In this document: positions 17,175 through 26,568 of the stretch, in pieces
How positions within the stretch are numbered: position 1 is the stretch's first letter
Layout of the letters: the number at the start of each line of letters is the position of its first letter
The notes under the pieces: generated by a model
Told to the model about the DNA's origin: nothing
Database searches by the model: none
Seen by the model: the letters and a program-made list of their open reading frames with translations, nothing else
Translations under genes and position numbers: made by a program
Origin: Methylovirgula sp.
GTDB lineage: Bacteria > Pseudomonadota > Alphaproteobacteria > Rhizobiales > Beijerinckiaceae
Reading direction: 5' to 3'
DNA length: 35,808 nt
NCBI GenBank assembly: GCA_030036945.1
Contig: JASHSB010000065.1
Coordinates: 1 to 35,808, forward strand

Positions 17175-17687
17175 ATGGCAAAGATCAATCGCGTTCTCAT
17201 CGGCGAAGCGCTTGTCGGCGACGGCAACGAGGTGGCGCATATCGACCTCGTCATCGGGCCGCGGGGAAGCCCGGCGGAAACCGCCTTCTGCATGACGCTG
17301 ACCAATCAAAAGCGCGGCGACAACGGCCTGCTTGCGCTTGTCGCGCCCAACTTGATGGCCAAGCCGGCGACGGTGATGTTCAACAAGGTCGAGATCAAGG
17401 ACGCCGATCAGGCGACCCAGATGTTCGGTCCCGCGCAACGCGGTGTTGCGAAAGCCGTGGTCGATTCGGTCAAGGCCGGCGTGATCCCGAAGGCCGAGGT
17501 CGAGGATCTCTTCATCTGCGTCGGCGTCTTCATCCATTGGGCGGCCAAGGACAATGCCAAGATCCAGGATTGGAATTACCAGGCGACCAAGCTGGCGATC
17601 TCCCGTGCGGTCAACGGCGAACCGCGCATCGACGACATCATCTCCAAAGAGGAAGTGACGCAGCATCCGCTGGCCGCGCACGCTTAA
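17175..17687 (+). CDS. fae: Formaldehyde-activating enzyme (H4MPT hydro-lyase) or close paralog
   Basis: [29 protein letters not shown]...[39 protein letters not shown]...[34 protein letters not shown]. Confidence 0.92.
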   Translation: MAKINRVLIGEALVGDGNEVAHIDLVIGPRGSPAETAFCMTLTNQKRGDNGLLALVAPNLMAKPATVMFNKVEIKDADQATQMFGPAQRGVAKAVVDSVKAGVIPKAEVEDLFICVGVFIHWAAKDNAKIQDWNYQATKLAISRAVNGEPRIDDIISKEEVTQHPLAAHA

Positions 17688-17692
17688 GGGCC

Positions 17693-17812
17693 TCCCTGCG
17701 GGGAAAGGGTTAGGGTGAGGGGCCGGGGGATTTGCTTCAACGTCGCAGCCAATCACCTTACCCCTCTCCCCATTCGCTTTGCTCATGGGGAGAGAGGGCA
17801 CCGCAAGCTGGA
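17693..17812. repeat. Intergenic imperfect inverted repeat, CCCTCTCCC family
   Basis: ...gggttagggtgaggggc...accttacccctctccccattcgctttgctcatggggagagagggc; lies between convergent fae and the AAA ATPase gene; motif shared with the ileS insertion at 24791..24904. Confidence 0.6.
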
Positions 17813-17826
17813 AGAAGGCGCAATGT

Positions 17827-18738
17827 CTACTCCACCGCCTTGCCGCTGCGGCCGACCAGATCCTGGATAAACTGCCAGGCGGTGCGGCCGTTGCGCGAGC
17901 CGCGCGTCGTCGCCCATTCGAGCGCCCCGGCTTCGAGCGCGGCGGAATCGAGATCGACGCCGAAATGCCGCGCGTAACCGGCGACGATGGCGAGATAGTC
18001 TTCCTGGTTGCATTGGTGGAAGCCGAGCCATAGACCGAAACGATCGGAAAGCGCGACCTTTTCGTCCACAGCCTCGCCGGGATTGATCGCGGTCGAGCGT
18101 TCGTTGTCGATCATGTCGCGCGGCAGCAGATGGCGGCGGTTCGAGGTCGCATAGAAGAGGACGTTCGCCGGGCGGCCTTCGATGCCGCCTTCGAGCACCG
18201 CTTTCAACGATTTATAGTTCGTATCTTCGGCGTCGAACGAAAGGTCGTCGCAGAATAGTAGGAAACGATGCGCGGATTCGCGTAGCAACGCCATCAGCGC
18301 AGGCAGGCTCGCGATGTCCTCGCGGTGGATCTCGATCAGCTTGAGGGGTCGAAAACCCGGCGTGCCGGCGAGCCGGGCGTTGATCTCCGCATGCACGGCC
18401 TTGACGAGCGACGACTTGCCCATGCCGCGCGTCCCCCAGAGGAGCGCGTTGTTGGCCGCAAAGCCGCGCGCGAAGCGCTCGGTGTTCTCGGCCAGAATAT
18501 CGCGCACGCGGTCGATGCCGCGCAGCAGCGCGAGTTCGACGCGGTTGACCTTCGTAACGGGGGAAAGGGCGCTCCGTTCGGCATGCCAGATAAAGGCGTC
18601 GGCCCGATCGAGATCGGCGGCCGGCGCGCTTTCCGGCGCGAGACGTTCCAAAGCCCGGGCAATGCGCAGCAAAGCCTCGGCGGCGCCCGGCGCGGCAAGC
18701 GCCGCGAGAATGTCTTTATCGTGGCTGGTCATCGTCAT
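17827..18738 (-). CDS. DUF815-type AAA ATPase
   Basis: NNALLWGTRGMGKSSLVKAVHAEIN (Walker A), HRFLLFCDDLSFD (Walker B), VLFYATSNRRHLLPRDM; start uncertain (18732/18738). Confidence 0.88.
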   Translation of the reverse strand: MTMTSHDKDILAALAAPGAAEALLRIARALERLAPESAPAADLDRADAFIWHAERSALSPVTKVNRVELALLRGIDRVRDILAENTERFARGFAANNALLWGTRGMGKSSLVKAVHAEINARLAGTPGFRPLKLIEIHREDIASLPALMALLRESAHRFLLFCDDLSFDAEDTNYKSLKAVLEGGIEGRPANVLFYATSNRRHLLPRDMIDNERSTAINPGEAVDEKVALSDRFGLWLGFHQCNQEDYLAIVAGYARHFGVDLDSAALEAGALEWATTRGSRNGRTAWQFIQDLVGRSGKAVE

Positions 18739-18919
18739 CCCGCAAGAAGATCCCGATGTAGCCGGTCGGGCAGGCGCCGTCCAGACGGCGCAATTGCTTG
18801 CCGCGCCGGCGAATTTTGCCGGTCGACGCGGCCGGCCAGCGGCATTGCTTTCGTGCCCGCGCCCGCTATAGTCCGCCCGCAATCCCGAGGGTTTAAAAGA
18901 CCCGCCAAGGAGTAGATCG

Positions 18920-19261
18920 GTGTTTACCCCGGCCTTCGCTCAGGCGGCCGGCTCCGCTTCCGGCGGAACCGGCGACATGCTCGTCCAATTCGCGCCGTTC
19001 GCGATCATCATAGCCATCATGTATTTCCTGATCATGCGGCCGCAGCAGAGAAAGGCGCGCGAACATGCCGAACTCATCAAGAACGTCCGCCGCGGCGACA
19101 CGATCGTGATGACCGGCGGCCTCATCGGCAAGGTGACGCGGGTCGTCGACGACGCGGAAGTCGAGATGGAGATCGCGCCGAACGTGAAAGTGCGGGCGGC
19201 GCGTACGATGATCTCCGACGTGCGCGCCAAGGGCGAACCGGTGAAAGATGCGGCCGGATAA
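18920..19261 (+). CDS. yajC: Preprotein translocase subunit YajC
   Basis: FAPFAIIIAIMYFLIMRPQQRKAREHAELIKNVRRGDTIVMTGGLIGKV. Confidence 0.95.
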   Translation: MFTPAFAQAAGSASGGTGDMLVQFAPFAIIIAIMYFLIMRPQQRKAREHAELIKNVRRGDTIVMTGGLIGKVTRVVDDAEVEMEIAPNVKVRAARTMISDVRAKGEPVKDAAG

Positions 19262-19298
19262 AAGCAGCGCGGTTGCTCATTGAGATGATGGTCTAGCC

Positions 19299-20891
19299 AT
19301 GCTGCGCTTCGCACCCTGGAAAATCGTAGCGATCTTGTCGATGACGGCGTTCGCCTTGCTGGTCATCGTCCCGAGCCTGTTGCCGCCCGGGGCGCGTGCC
19401 GCGCTCGTCGACCATTTGCCCGATTTTATCCCGGTGCGCACGATCGTGCTCGGCCTCGACTTGCAAGGCGGCTCGCACGTGCTGCTCGAAGTCGATTCCA
19501 ACGAAGTGATCAAGACCGAGGTCCAAAACTTGCGCGACGATGCGCGCCGCCTGCTGCGCGAGGAAAGGATCCCGATTACCGGTGGCATTGGCGTTTTGCC
19601 GCGCGGCATTCAACTGCACGTCAACCCCGAGGAGCGCGACAAGATTCTGCCGAAACTGCAGCAGCTGGCGGCACCGATCGGCAATTCGCTGCTGCGCGGC
19701 TCGGCGTCGCAGGCGCTTTATGTCAATGACACGGGCAACGGCACAATCCAGATTCTCGTAACCGACGCAGGGATCACCGACCGTATCCGGCGCGCCGTCG
19801 AGCAATCGATCGAGGTCCTGCGCCGCCGCGTCGATGCATTGGGTACCACCGAGCCCAACATCCAGCGCCAGGGCGACGACCGCATTCTCGTCGAAGTGCC
19901 GGGCCTGCAGAACCCCGAGAAGCTCAAGGAGATCCTCGGCACCACGGCGAAACTCGAATTCCGCCTGATCGCCAATCCGGGCGAAGACGCAAGCAATTAC
20001 GAGATGCTCGACCAAACCGATCAGCCGGGCAAATTGCCGGTCGAAAAGCAGGTGATGGTGCAGGGCGAGGATTTGACCGACGCGCAACCCGGATTCGATC
20101 CGCGCACCAACGAGCCGGTCGTCAACTTCCGCTTCAACATCCTCGGCGGCCAGCGGTTCGGCGACGTCACCTCGGAGAACGTCGGGCGCCTGTTCGCCAT
20201 CGTGCTCGACGGCAAAGTGATCTCGGCGCCACGCATCCTTGGTCCGATCACCGGAGGCTCGGGGCAGATCTCCGGGCATTTCACGGTCGAGTCGGCAAAC
20301 AACCTGGCGATTTTGCTGCGCGCCGGCGCGTTGCCCGCCAAATTGACGATCGTCGAAGAACGCACCATTGGCCCCGGCCTCGGCCAGGATTCGATCGCCG
20401 CCGGCAAACGCGCCGCCTTCGTCGGCGCTGGGCTGGTTCTCTTCTATATGCTGATCACCTACGGCACGTTCGGTATTTTCGCGAACATCGCGCTGTTGGT
20501 GCACATCGCGATCATTTTCGCGGCGCTGATTCTGCTCGGCGCGACGCTCACTCTGCCGGGCATCGCTGGCATCGTGCTCACGATCGGCATGGCGGTCGAT
20601 TCGAACGTGCTCATCTATGAGCGCATCCGCGAGGAGAACCACGCCGGCCGCTCGATCATCTCGTCGCTGGACGCGGGCTTCAAGCGTGCGTTCGCGACGA
20701 TCGTCGATTCGAACGTCACGATGTTCGTCGCTGCGGCGATCCTTTACTTCCTCGGTTCCGGCCCGGTACGCGGCTTCGCTGTGTCGCTGGCGATTGGCAT
20801 CCTAACGACGATCGTCACGGCGGTGACCATGACGCGCATGATGATCGCGCTCTGGTATCAATATGCCCGTCCAAACAAGTTGCCGATCTGA
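19299..20891 (+). CDS. secD: Protein translocase subunit SecD
   Basis: LGLDLQGGSHVLLEVD, LRRRVDALGTTEPNIQRQGDDRILVEVPGL, IVLTIGMAVDSNVLIYERIREE. Confidence 0.96.
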   Translation: MLRFAPWKIVAILSMTAFALLVIVPSLLPPGARAALVDHLPDFIPVRTIVLGLDLQGGSHVLLEVDSNEVIKTEVQNLRDDARRLLREERIPITGGIGVLPRGIQLHVNPEERDKILPKLQQLAAPIGNSLLRGSASQALYVNDTGNGTIQILVTDAGITDRIRRAVEQSIEVLRRRVDALGTTEPNIQRQGDDRILVEVPGLQNPEKLKEILGTTAKLEFRLIANPGEDASNYEMLDQTDQPGKLPVEKQVMVQGEDLTDAQPGFDPRTNEPVVNFRFNILGGQRFGDVTSENVGRLFAIVLDGKVISAPRILGPITGGSGQISGHFTVESANNLAILLRAGALPAKLTIVEERTIGPGLGQDSIAAGKRAAFVGAGLVLFYMLITYGTFGIFANIALLVHIAIIFAALILLGATLTLPGIAGIVLTIGMAVDSNVLIYERIREENHAGRSIISSLDAGFKRAFATIVDSNVTMFVAAAILYFLGSGPVRGFAVSLAIGILTTIVTAVTMTRMMIALWYQYARPNKLPI

Positions 20892-20906
20892 TTCGGGGTT
20901 CGTTTA

Positions 20907-21914
20907 ATGAAACTTCTGCGCCTCGCCCCCGAGAATACGAAGTTCCCGTTCATGCGCTTCCGGCGCGTGAGCTATCCGTTCTCGGCAGTGATGTCGATCG
21001 TATCGGTGGTGCTATTCCTGACGCTCGGTATGAACTTCGGCATCGACTTCGCCGGCGGCACGCTGATGGAGCTACGCGCCAAGACGGGACACGCCGACAT
21101 CGCCGCGGTGCGCGCTGAGATGCGCAAGCTAACGTCGGGCGACGTCGAGGTACAGGGTTTCGGCACGCCGGCCGACTTGGTGGTGCGTTTCGGCGTCCCC
21201 AAGGAGCAAGCCACCGCGCAGGAGGAGACCGTCGCCAACATCAAGCAGGCGCTCGGCGCGGATTATGACTTCCGCCGCGTCGAGGTGGTCGGGCCGCGCG
21301 TCTCCGGCGAGCTCGTGCAATCGGGCACGCTCGGCGTGGTGATCGCGATCATCGCGGTGCTCTGCTATCTCTGGTTCCGGTTCGAGTGGCAATTCGCGAT
21401 CGGCGCGATCATCGCGACGATGCACGATCTTTTACTGACGGTCGGCTTCTTCGCGATCACCCGGCTCGAGTTCAATACGACATCGATCGCGGCGATCCTG
21501 ACGATCGTCGGCTATTCGCTCAACGAGACCGTGGTCGTGCTCGACCGGATCCGCGAAATGCTGAAGAAATATCGGCGCATGCCCACCGATCAATTGATCG
21601 ACGTTTCGGTCAACGCAGTCCTGCCGCGCACCATCATGACGGCGACCACCGTGTTCCTCGCGCTGCTGTCGCTGGTGGTATTCGGCGGCGAGGTAATCCG
21701 CTCCTTCTCGCTGGCCATGATTTGGGGCATTTGCGTCGCGACCTATTCGTCGGTGTTCATCTGCTCGCCGATGCTGATCTACCTGGGGCTGCGCAACAAC
21801 AGCGCCGTGGCGGCGCCCGAGCCGGCCGACAAAGACATAACGCCGACGGCTATGACGCCGGCGCAGCCCGCGGCGATAAAGAACGCGGCGATAAAGAACA
21901 AGGCGCGGGCCTAG
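20907..21914 (+). CDS. secF: Protein translocase subunit SecF
   Basis: MNFGIDFAGGTLMELR, TIVGYSLNETVVVLDRIREMLKKYR, NAVLPRTIMTATTVFLALL. Confidence 0.96.
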   Translation: MKLLRLAPENTKFPFMRFRRVSYPFSAVMSIVSVVLFLTLGMNFGIDFAGGTLMELRAKTGHADIAAVRAEMRKLTSGDVEVQGFGTPADLVVRFGVPKEQATAQEETVANIKQALGADYDFRRVEVVGPRVSGELVQSGTLGVVIAIIAVLCYLWFRFEWQFAIGAIIATMHDLLLTVGFFAITRLEFNTTSIAAILTIVGYSLNETVVVLDRIREMLKKYRRMPTDQLIDVSVNAVLPRTIMTATTVFLALLSLVVFGGEVIRSFSLAMIWGICVATYSSVFICSPMLIYLGLRNNSAVAAPEPADKDITPTAMTPAQPAAIKNAAIKNKARA

Positions 21915-21958
21915 TCCGCATCGGCCTTTAGCTCACGCGATCGTTTGCCCCACTCGAC

Positions 21959-22037
21959 GCTTGCTTCGCGAGCTCCTCAGGGTGAGGGTGGCCGCTGTCT
22001 CATGCTGAGGAGGCGCCGCAGGCGCCGTCTCGAAGCA
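21959..22037. repeat. Palindromic repeat, CTGAGGAG...GTCTCGAAG family
   Basis: gcttgcttcgcgagCTCCTCAGggtgagggtg...catgCTGAGGAGgcgccgcaggcgccGTCTCGAAGca; same family as the element inside ileS at 25696..25790. Confidence 0.7.
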
Positions 22038-22070
22038 GGGGAGCCATTCCGAAATTCGGGAACGGTTTTC

Positions 22071-22457
22071 GTGCCGACCGCCAAATATCCCGGCTTTCTT
22101 CCCGGCAGACATGCGATCGAAGGCTATGGCGCCGGCGGCTTTCGCTTTGCCGGCATGTCGCATCGCGGCTCGATCCTGGCGCTGCCTTCCGGCATCCGCG
22201 CCTGGGAGGCGGTCGCATTCGAGGACATCACGATCGCCTCGCTCGCGCCGGTCTTCGCGGAGGCGCGCGGCGCGATCGAGCATCTGCTCATCGGCACGGG
22301 TGGCGAGCTCCGGCCGATCGAGAGAAGCCTGCGCGACGAGCTGCGCGCCGCGGGCATTCGCATCGAACCGATGGCGACCGCCGCCGCGGCGCGCACCTAT
22401 TCGGTGTTGCTTGCCGAGGACCGGCGCGTCGCCGCGGCGCTGCTCGCCGTGGCATAA
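22071..22457 (+). CDS. Mth938-like domain (DUF498) protein, NDUFAF3-like
   Basis: IEGYGAGGFRFAGMSHRGSILALPSGIRAWEA...LLIGTGGELRPIERSLRDELRAAGIRIEPMATAAAARTYSVLLAEDRRVAAALLAV; a GTG start at 22071 is preferred because the upstream ORF extension translates a palindromic repeat. Confidence 0.8.
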   Translation: MPTAKYPGFLPGRHAIEGYGAGGFRFAGMSHRGSILALPSGIRAWEAVAFEDITIASLAPVFAEARGAIEHLLIGTGGELRPIERSLRDELRAAGIRIEPMATAAAARTYSVLLAEDRRVAAALLAVA

Positions 22458-23266
22458 TGGCGGCGATGGAAACGCTCGCAGCCGCTTATGCGCATTGCGA
22501 CGCGCTGCTGAAGCGCGACGATCGCGACCGCTGGCTTGCGAGCCTGTTCCTGCCGGTGCGCTTGCGGCCGCATGTGCACGCGCTTTATGCTTTCAGCTTG
22601 GAAATCGCCCGCGTGCGGCAACGCGTCTCCGAGCCGGCGCTCGGCGAAATCCGCTTCCAATGGTGGCGCGAGGTCCTGGCGGGAGACGGCGAAACCGCGC
22701 ATCCCGTGGCCGCCGCGCTGCTCGATACGATGGTCCGGTTTCACCTGTCGCGCGAATCTTTCCTCGACCTCATCGACGCGCGCCTGTTCGACCTCTACGA
22801 CGCCCCGATGCCGTCTGTCGCGGCGCTCGAAACCTATGCGAAGGCGACGGCCGGTGGCCTCTTTCGCTGCGCGGCGGCGATCCTGCGAACTGCCGCCAAC
22901 CGAGCCGAACATGCGGGGATCGGCTATGCCGTAACCGGGCTGCTGCGCGCTCTGCCTTGGCATCTCGCCGCGGGGCAGATCTACGTTCCGCTCGATCTTC
23001 TCGCCGCGCACGGGCTCGACGCGCCGGCGTTGCGCGCCGGCCGCGACAAACCGGCGATCCTGGCGGCGCTCGCTGATCTGCGCGGGCTGGTGCGCCAGCA
23101 TCTTGGCGCATGCGCAAGAGGCGGCGCCGCCGATCTGCCGCTCGCGCTCTGCGAGCCTTATCTGCGGCAGATGGAGAAGCCGGGTTACGATCCATTCGCA
23201 AGCCGCATCGAACTGCCGGAATGGCACCGCCTTTGGCTCCTTTGGCGCGCGGCGCGCAAGACGTAG
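22457..23266 (+). CDS. Squalene/phytoene synthase-like protein with degenerate Asp-rich motifs (NDUFAF6-like)
   Basis: LRPHVHALYAFSLEIARVRQRVSEPALGEIRFQWWREVL...GYAVTGLLRALPWHLAAGQIYVPLDLL; the DxxxD motifs expected for synthase activity are not conserved. Confidence 0.82.
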   Translation: MAAMETLAAAYAHCDALLKRDDRDRWLASLFLPVRLRPHVHALYAFSLEIARVRQRVSEPALGEIRFQWWREVLAGDGETAHPVAAALLDTMVRFHLSRESFLDLIDARLFDLYDAPMPSVAALETYAKATAGGLFRCAAAILRTAANRAEHAGIGYAVTGLLRALPWHLAAGQIYVPLDLLAAHGLDAPALRAGRDKPAILAALADLRGLVRQHLGACARGGAADLPLALCEPYLRQMEKPGYDPFASRIELPEWHRLWLLWRAARKT

Positions 23267-23356
23267 GCGGGTTTCCTCTTCGCTGCGAAATGTTTTAGAA
23301 CGTGGCGCGCACTTGGAGATTTTCGCGGCGAAACCGCCCTCGATCAGGCCTTTGAC

Positions 23357-26300
23357 ATGAACGACGAGACGGCCGGAAAGGGCCCCGATTATTCCAAGAC
23401 GCTGTATCTGCCGCGCACCGATTTTGCGATGCGCGCCGGCCTGCCGCAGAAAGAGCCCGAGTTGCTTGCCCGTTGGCAGGCGATCGACCTCTATCGGCGG
23501 CTGCGCGAGCAAGGCCGGGGCAGGGCGAAGTTCGTCCTTCATGACGGCCCGCCTTATGCCAACGGTCACATTCACATCGGCCACGCGCTGAACAAGATCC
23601 TCAAGGATCTCGTCACCCGCTCGCAGCAGATGCTTGGCAAGGATTCGAATTACGTGCCCGGCTGGGACTGCCACGGCCTGCCGATCGAATGGAAGATCGA
23701 AGAGGAGTATCGCGCCAAGGGCAAGAACAAAGATGAAGTGCCGATTATCGAGTTCCGCCGCCAATGCCGCGCGTTTGCCGCGCATTGGGTCGACGTGCAG
23801 CGCCAGGAGTTCAAGCGGCTCGGCGTCATCGGCGATTGGGATCACCCCTATGAGACGATGAATTTCTTCGCCGAGGCGCAGATTGCCCGCGAAATCATGA
23901 AATTCGCCGCCAACGGCACGCTCTATCGCGGCTCGAAGCCGGTGATGTGGAGCGTAGTGGAAAAGACCGCGCTCGCCGAGGCGGAGGTGGAGTATGAGGA
24001 TCACGTCAGCGATACGGTCTGGGTGGCTTTTCCGATCAAGTTCGTGCGCGACGTGTGTTGCGAAGGGCGCAACATCGATCCCGAACGAAAGCGCGAACTG
24101 CTGGAGCAAGCGAGCATCGTAATTTGGACCACGACGCCTTGGACGATTCCGGCCAATCGGGCGGTTTCCTATTCGCATAAGATCGCTTACGGACTTTATC
24201 GAGTGACCGCCGCGCCGCAAGATAATTGGGCAAAGGTTGGATCGCTTTACGTCCTTGCAGATGCGCTGGCCGAGAGCGCGTTTAAGGCCGCCAAGGTCGA
24301 GCGCTACGAGAAGGTCCAGCCGGTGGACGCGACGGAGTTGCAGGGGGCAGTCGCCGCGCATCCGCTGGCGCGTACAGTCAGCGGCTACGGCTTTCCGGTT
24401 CTGCTCTTCGATGGCGAGCACGTCACCGAGGATACCGGCACGGGCTTCGTCCATACCGCGCCGGGCCATGGCCGCGAAGACTTCGAAATCTGGATGGCGC
24501 ATCGCGCCGAGCTCGAAACGCGCGAGATCGATACGCGCATTCCTTATACGGTCGATGCGGACGGTTTCTTCACGAAAGAGGCGCCGGGCTTCCAAGGCAG
24601 GCGCGTAATCGACGACAAAGGCGACAAAGGCGACGCCAACGAGGCGGTGATCGAAGCGTTGAAGGCATCCGGCAATCTCGTCGCGCGTGGCCGGCTGAAA
24701 CATCAATATCCGCATTCCTGGCGCTCGAAGAAGCCGCTTATCTTCCGCAATACGCCGCAATGGTTCATCGCGATAGATAAGGCGATCCCGACCCTCTCCC
24801 AGAGGGAGAGGGTGGCCACAGGGCGGTCGAGTGAGGGGTTACCTTCGCCATCGCAACCCCTCACCCCGGCGCTTCGCGCTGACCCCCTCGCTCTGGGAGA
24901 TGGTACACATACCCTCCGCCAGATCGCGCTTACCGAGATTGTGCGAACGGAATGGTATCCGCCAGCCGGCGAGAACCGCATCACCGGCATGGTGGCCAAT
25001 CGTCCCGATTGGGTGGTGTCGCGGCAACGCGCCTGGGGCGTGCCGATCGCGATTTTCGTCAAAAAGGCGACAGGCGAAATCCTCGTCGACGAGCGCGTGA
25101 ATGCGCGCATTGCCGAGGCTTTCGAGGGCGAGGGCGCCGATGCCTGGTTTCAACCGGATGCCGCGGCGCGCTTTCTCGCGCCCGACTACACGCCGGCCGC
25201 CTACGAGAAGATCGACGACGTGCTCGACGTCTGGTTCGATTCCGGTTCGACGCACGCCTTTACGTTGGAAGATCCGGCGCATTTCCCCGGCCTCGCCGGC
25301 ATCGAGCGCATCCGCGACGGCGGCCGCGACGAAGTCATGTATCTCGAAGGATCGGATCAGCATCGCGGCTGGTTCCAGTCTTCCTTGTTGGAGAGTTGTG
25401 GGACTCGCGCGCGCGCCCCCTTCGACGCGGTGCTGACGCACGGCTTCGTTCTCGACGAGAAGGGCCAGAAGATGGCCAAGTCGTTCGGCAACGTCGTGGC
25501 GCCGCAGAGCGTCATCGCCGACGCCGGCGCCGACATTTTGCGCTTCTGGGTCGCCGCGTCCGATTATTCCGACGATCTGCGCATCGGCGCGGAGATCCTC
25601 AAAACATTTGGCGAAACCTATCGCAAATTGCGCAACACCATCCGTTGGATGCTCGGCACACTCGCGCATTACGACGCGCTGTTGTCGCGCAATCTCCCTC
25701 ACCCTGAGGAGGCGCGCAGCGCCGTCTCGAAGGGCGAGGAACACTCATCCTTCGAGATGCCCGCTTCGCGGGCTCCTCAGGATGAGGGTGCGTACGATAC
25801 GGAGTTTCCTGAGCTTGAACGGCTGATGCTGCATCGCCTCGCCGAGCTCGATGTCGAGATCCGAGACGCCTACCGGGCGTTCGATTTCAAGCGCGTCGTC
25901 GCGCGTCTCGCGGCTTTCCTGAACGCCGATCTCTCTGCCTTCTATTTCGACATCCGCAAGGACGTGCTCTATTGCGATCCGCCGTCGAGCGCGCGACGCC
26001 ACGCGGCGCTCGCAACGATCGAGCGGATCTTTCACGCCGTGACCTTGTGGCTCGCGCCGATTCTCGTCTTTACTTGCGAGGAGGCGTGGCTGTCGCGCTA
26101 TCCTGACGCGACCTCGGTGCATCTCGAAACTTTTCCGGAAATCCCCGCCGCCTGGCGCGACGACGCGCTCGCCGCGAGATGGAAGATAATCCGCAATATC
26201 CGCGCTGTTGTTACCGAGGCGATGGAAATCGAAAGAGCAGAAAAAAAAATCGGCTCGTCGCTTGAAGCGGCGCCGATTGTCTATGTGGCTGATGCAGAAT

Positions 26301-26557
26301 TGTGCCGCGCCCTAGAAAGCATCGACTTCGCGGAAGTTTGTATTACTTCGGACATCACAATTAAGAACGAAAGTGGGCCGCCGGACGCCTACGGGGTTCC
26401 GGAGCTTTCCGTCAAAATCCGCCGGGCCGATGGCCGCAAATGCGCGCGTTCGTGGAAAATCTCGCCGCTCGTCGGAACCGATCCGGAATTTCCCGACGTG
26501 ACGCCGCGTGACGCCGCGGCGCTGCGCGAATGGAAGGCGCTGGGGCTTTGGCCGTGA
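23357..26557 (+). CDS. ileS: Isoleucyl-tRNA synthetase carrying two in-frame repeat-derived insertions
   Basis: [20 protein letters not shown] (HIGH), [10 protein letters not shown] (KMSKS-like), [13 protein letters not shown] editing domain, [20 protein letters not shown]. Confidence 0.96.
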   Translation: MNDETAGKGPDYSKTLYLPRTDFAMRAGLPQKEPELLARWQAIDLYRRLREQGRGRAKFVLHDGPPYANGHIHIGHALNKILKDLVTRSQQMLGKDSNYVPGWDCHGLPIEWKIEEEYRAKGKNKDEVPIIEFRRQCRAFAAHWVDVQRQEFKRLGVIGDWDHPYETMNFFAEAQIAREIMKFAANGTLYRGSKPVMWSVVEKTALAEAEVEYEDHVSDTVWVAFPIKFVRDVCCEGRNIDPERKRELLEQASIVIWTTTPWTIPANRAVSYSHKIAYGLYRVTAAPQDNWAKVGSLYVLADALAESAFKAAKVERYEKVQPVDATELQGAVAAHPLARTVSGYGFPVLLFDGEHVTEDTGTGFVHTAPGHGREDFEIWMAHRAELETREIDTRIPYTVDADGFFTKEAPGFQGRRVIDDKGDKGDANEAVIEALKASGNLVARGRLKHQYPHSWRSKKPLIFRNTPQWFIAIDKAIPTLSQRERVATGRSSEGLPSPSQPLTPALRADPLALGDGTHTLRQIALTEIVRTEWYPPAGENRITGMVANRPDWVVSRQRAWGVPIAIFVKKATGEILVDERVNARIAEAFEGEGADAWFQPDAAARFLAPDYTPAAYEKIDDVLDVWFDSGSTHAFTLEDPAHFPGLAGIERIRDGGRDEVMYLEGSDQHRGWFQSSLLESCGTRARAPFDAVLTHGFVLDEKGQKMAKSFGNVVAPQSVIADAGADILRFWVAASDYSDDLRIGAEILKTFGETYRKLRNTIRWMLGTLAHYDALLSRNLPHPEEARSAVSKGEEHSSFEMPASRAPQDEGAYDTEFPELERLMLHRLAELDVEIRDAYRAFDFKRVVARLAAFLNADLSAFYFDIRKDVLYCDPPSSARRHAALATIERIFHAVTLWLAPILVFTCEEAWLSRYPDATSVHLETFPEIPAAWRDDALAARWKIIRNIRAVVTEAMEIERAEKKIGSSLEAAPIVYVADAELCRALESIDFAEVCITSDITIKNESGPPDAYGVPELSVKIRRADGRKCARSWKISPLVGTDPEFPDVTPRDAAALREWKALGLWP
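24791..24904. repeat. Inverted repeat (CCCTCTCCCAGAG family) inserted within ileS
   Basis: ACCCTCTCCCAGAG...GAGTGAGGGGTT accttcgccatcgc AACCCCTCACCCC...CTCTGGGAGATGGT; translated in frame as [38 protein letters not shown]. Confidence 0.85.
25696..25790. repeat. Palindromic repeat (CTGAGGAG...TCTCGAAGG family), inverted pair inserted within ileS
   Basis: ccctcacCCTGAGGAGgcgcgcagcgccgTCTCGAAGGgcgag...ctcatCCTTCGAGAtgcccgcttcgcgggCTCCTCAGGatgagggtg; translated as [32 protein letters not shown]. Confidence 0.88.
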
Positions 26558-26568
26558 AAGACGCGGGA

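Noticed and set aside
19293-20642. 449-aa minus-strand ORF opposite secD
   Set aside because: Shadow ORF complementary to a clearly conserved secD; no motif.
22397-24760. 787-aa minus-strand ORF
   Set aside because: Antisense to the squalene synthase-like gene and ileS, low-complexity Arg/Ala/Gly/Asp-rich translation, no recognisable domain; typical GC-rich shadow ORF.
21959-25790. CRISPR-like array from recurring palindromic repeats
   Set aside because: Repeats are few, imperfect, irregularly spaced and embedded in genes; no regular spacers and no cas genes.
23357-26557. ileS as a pseudogene because of repeat insertions
   Set aside because: The reading frame stays open across both insertions and all catalytic/editing motifs are retained, so it is treated as functional.
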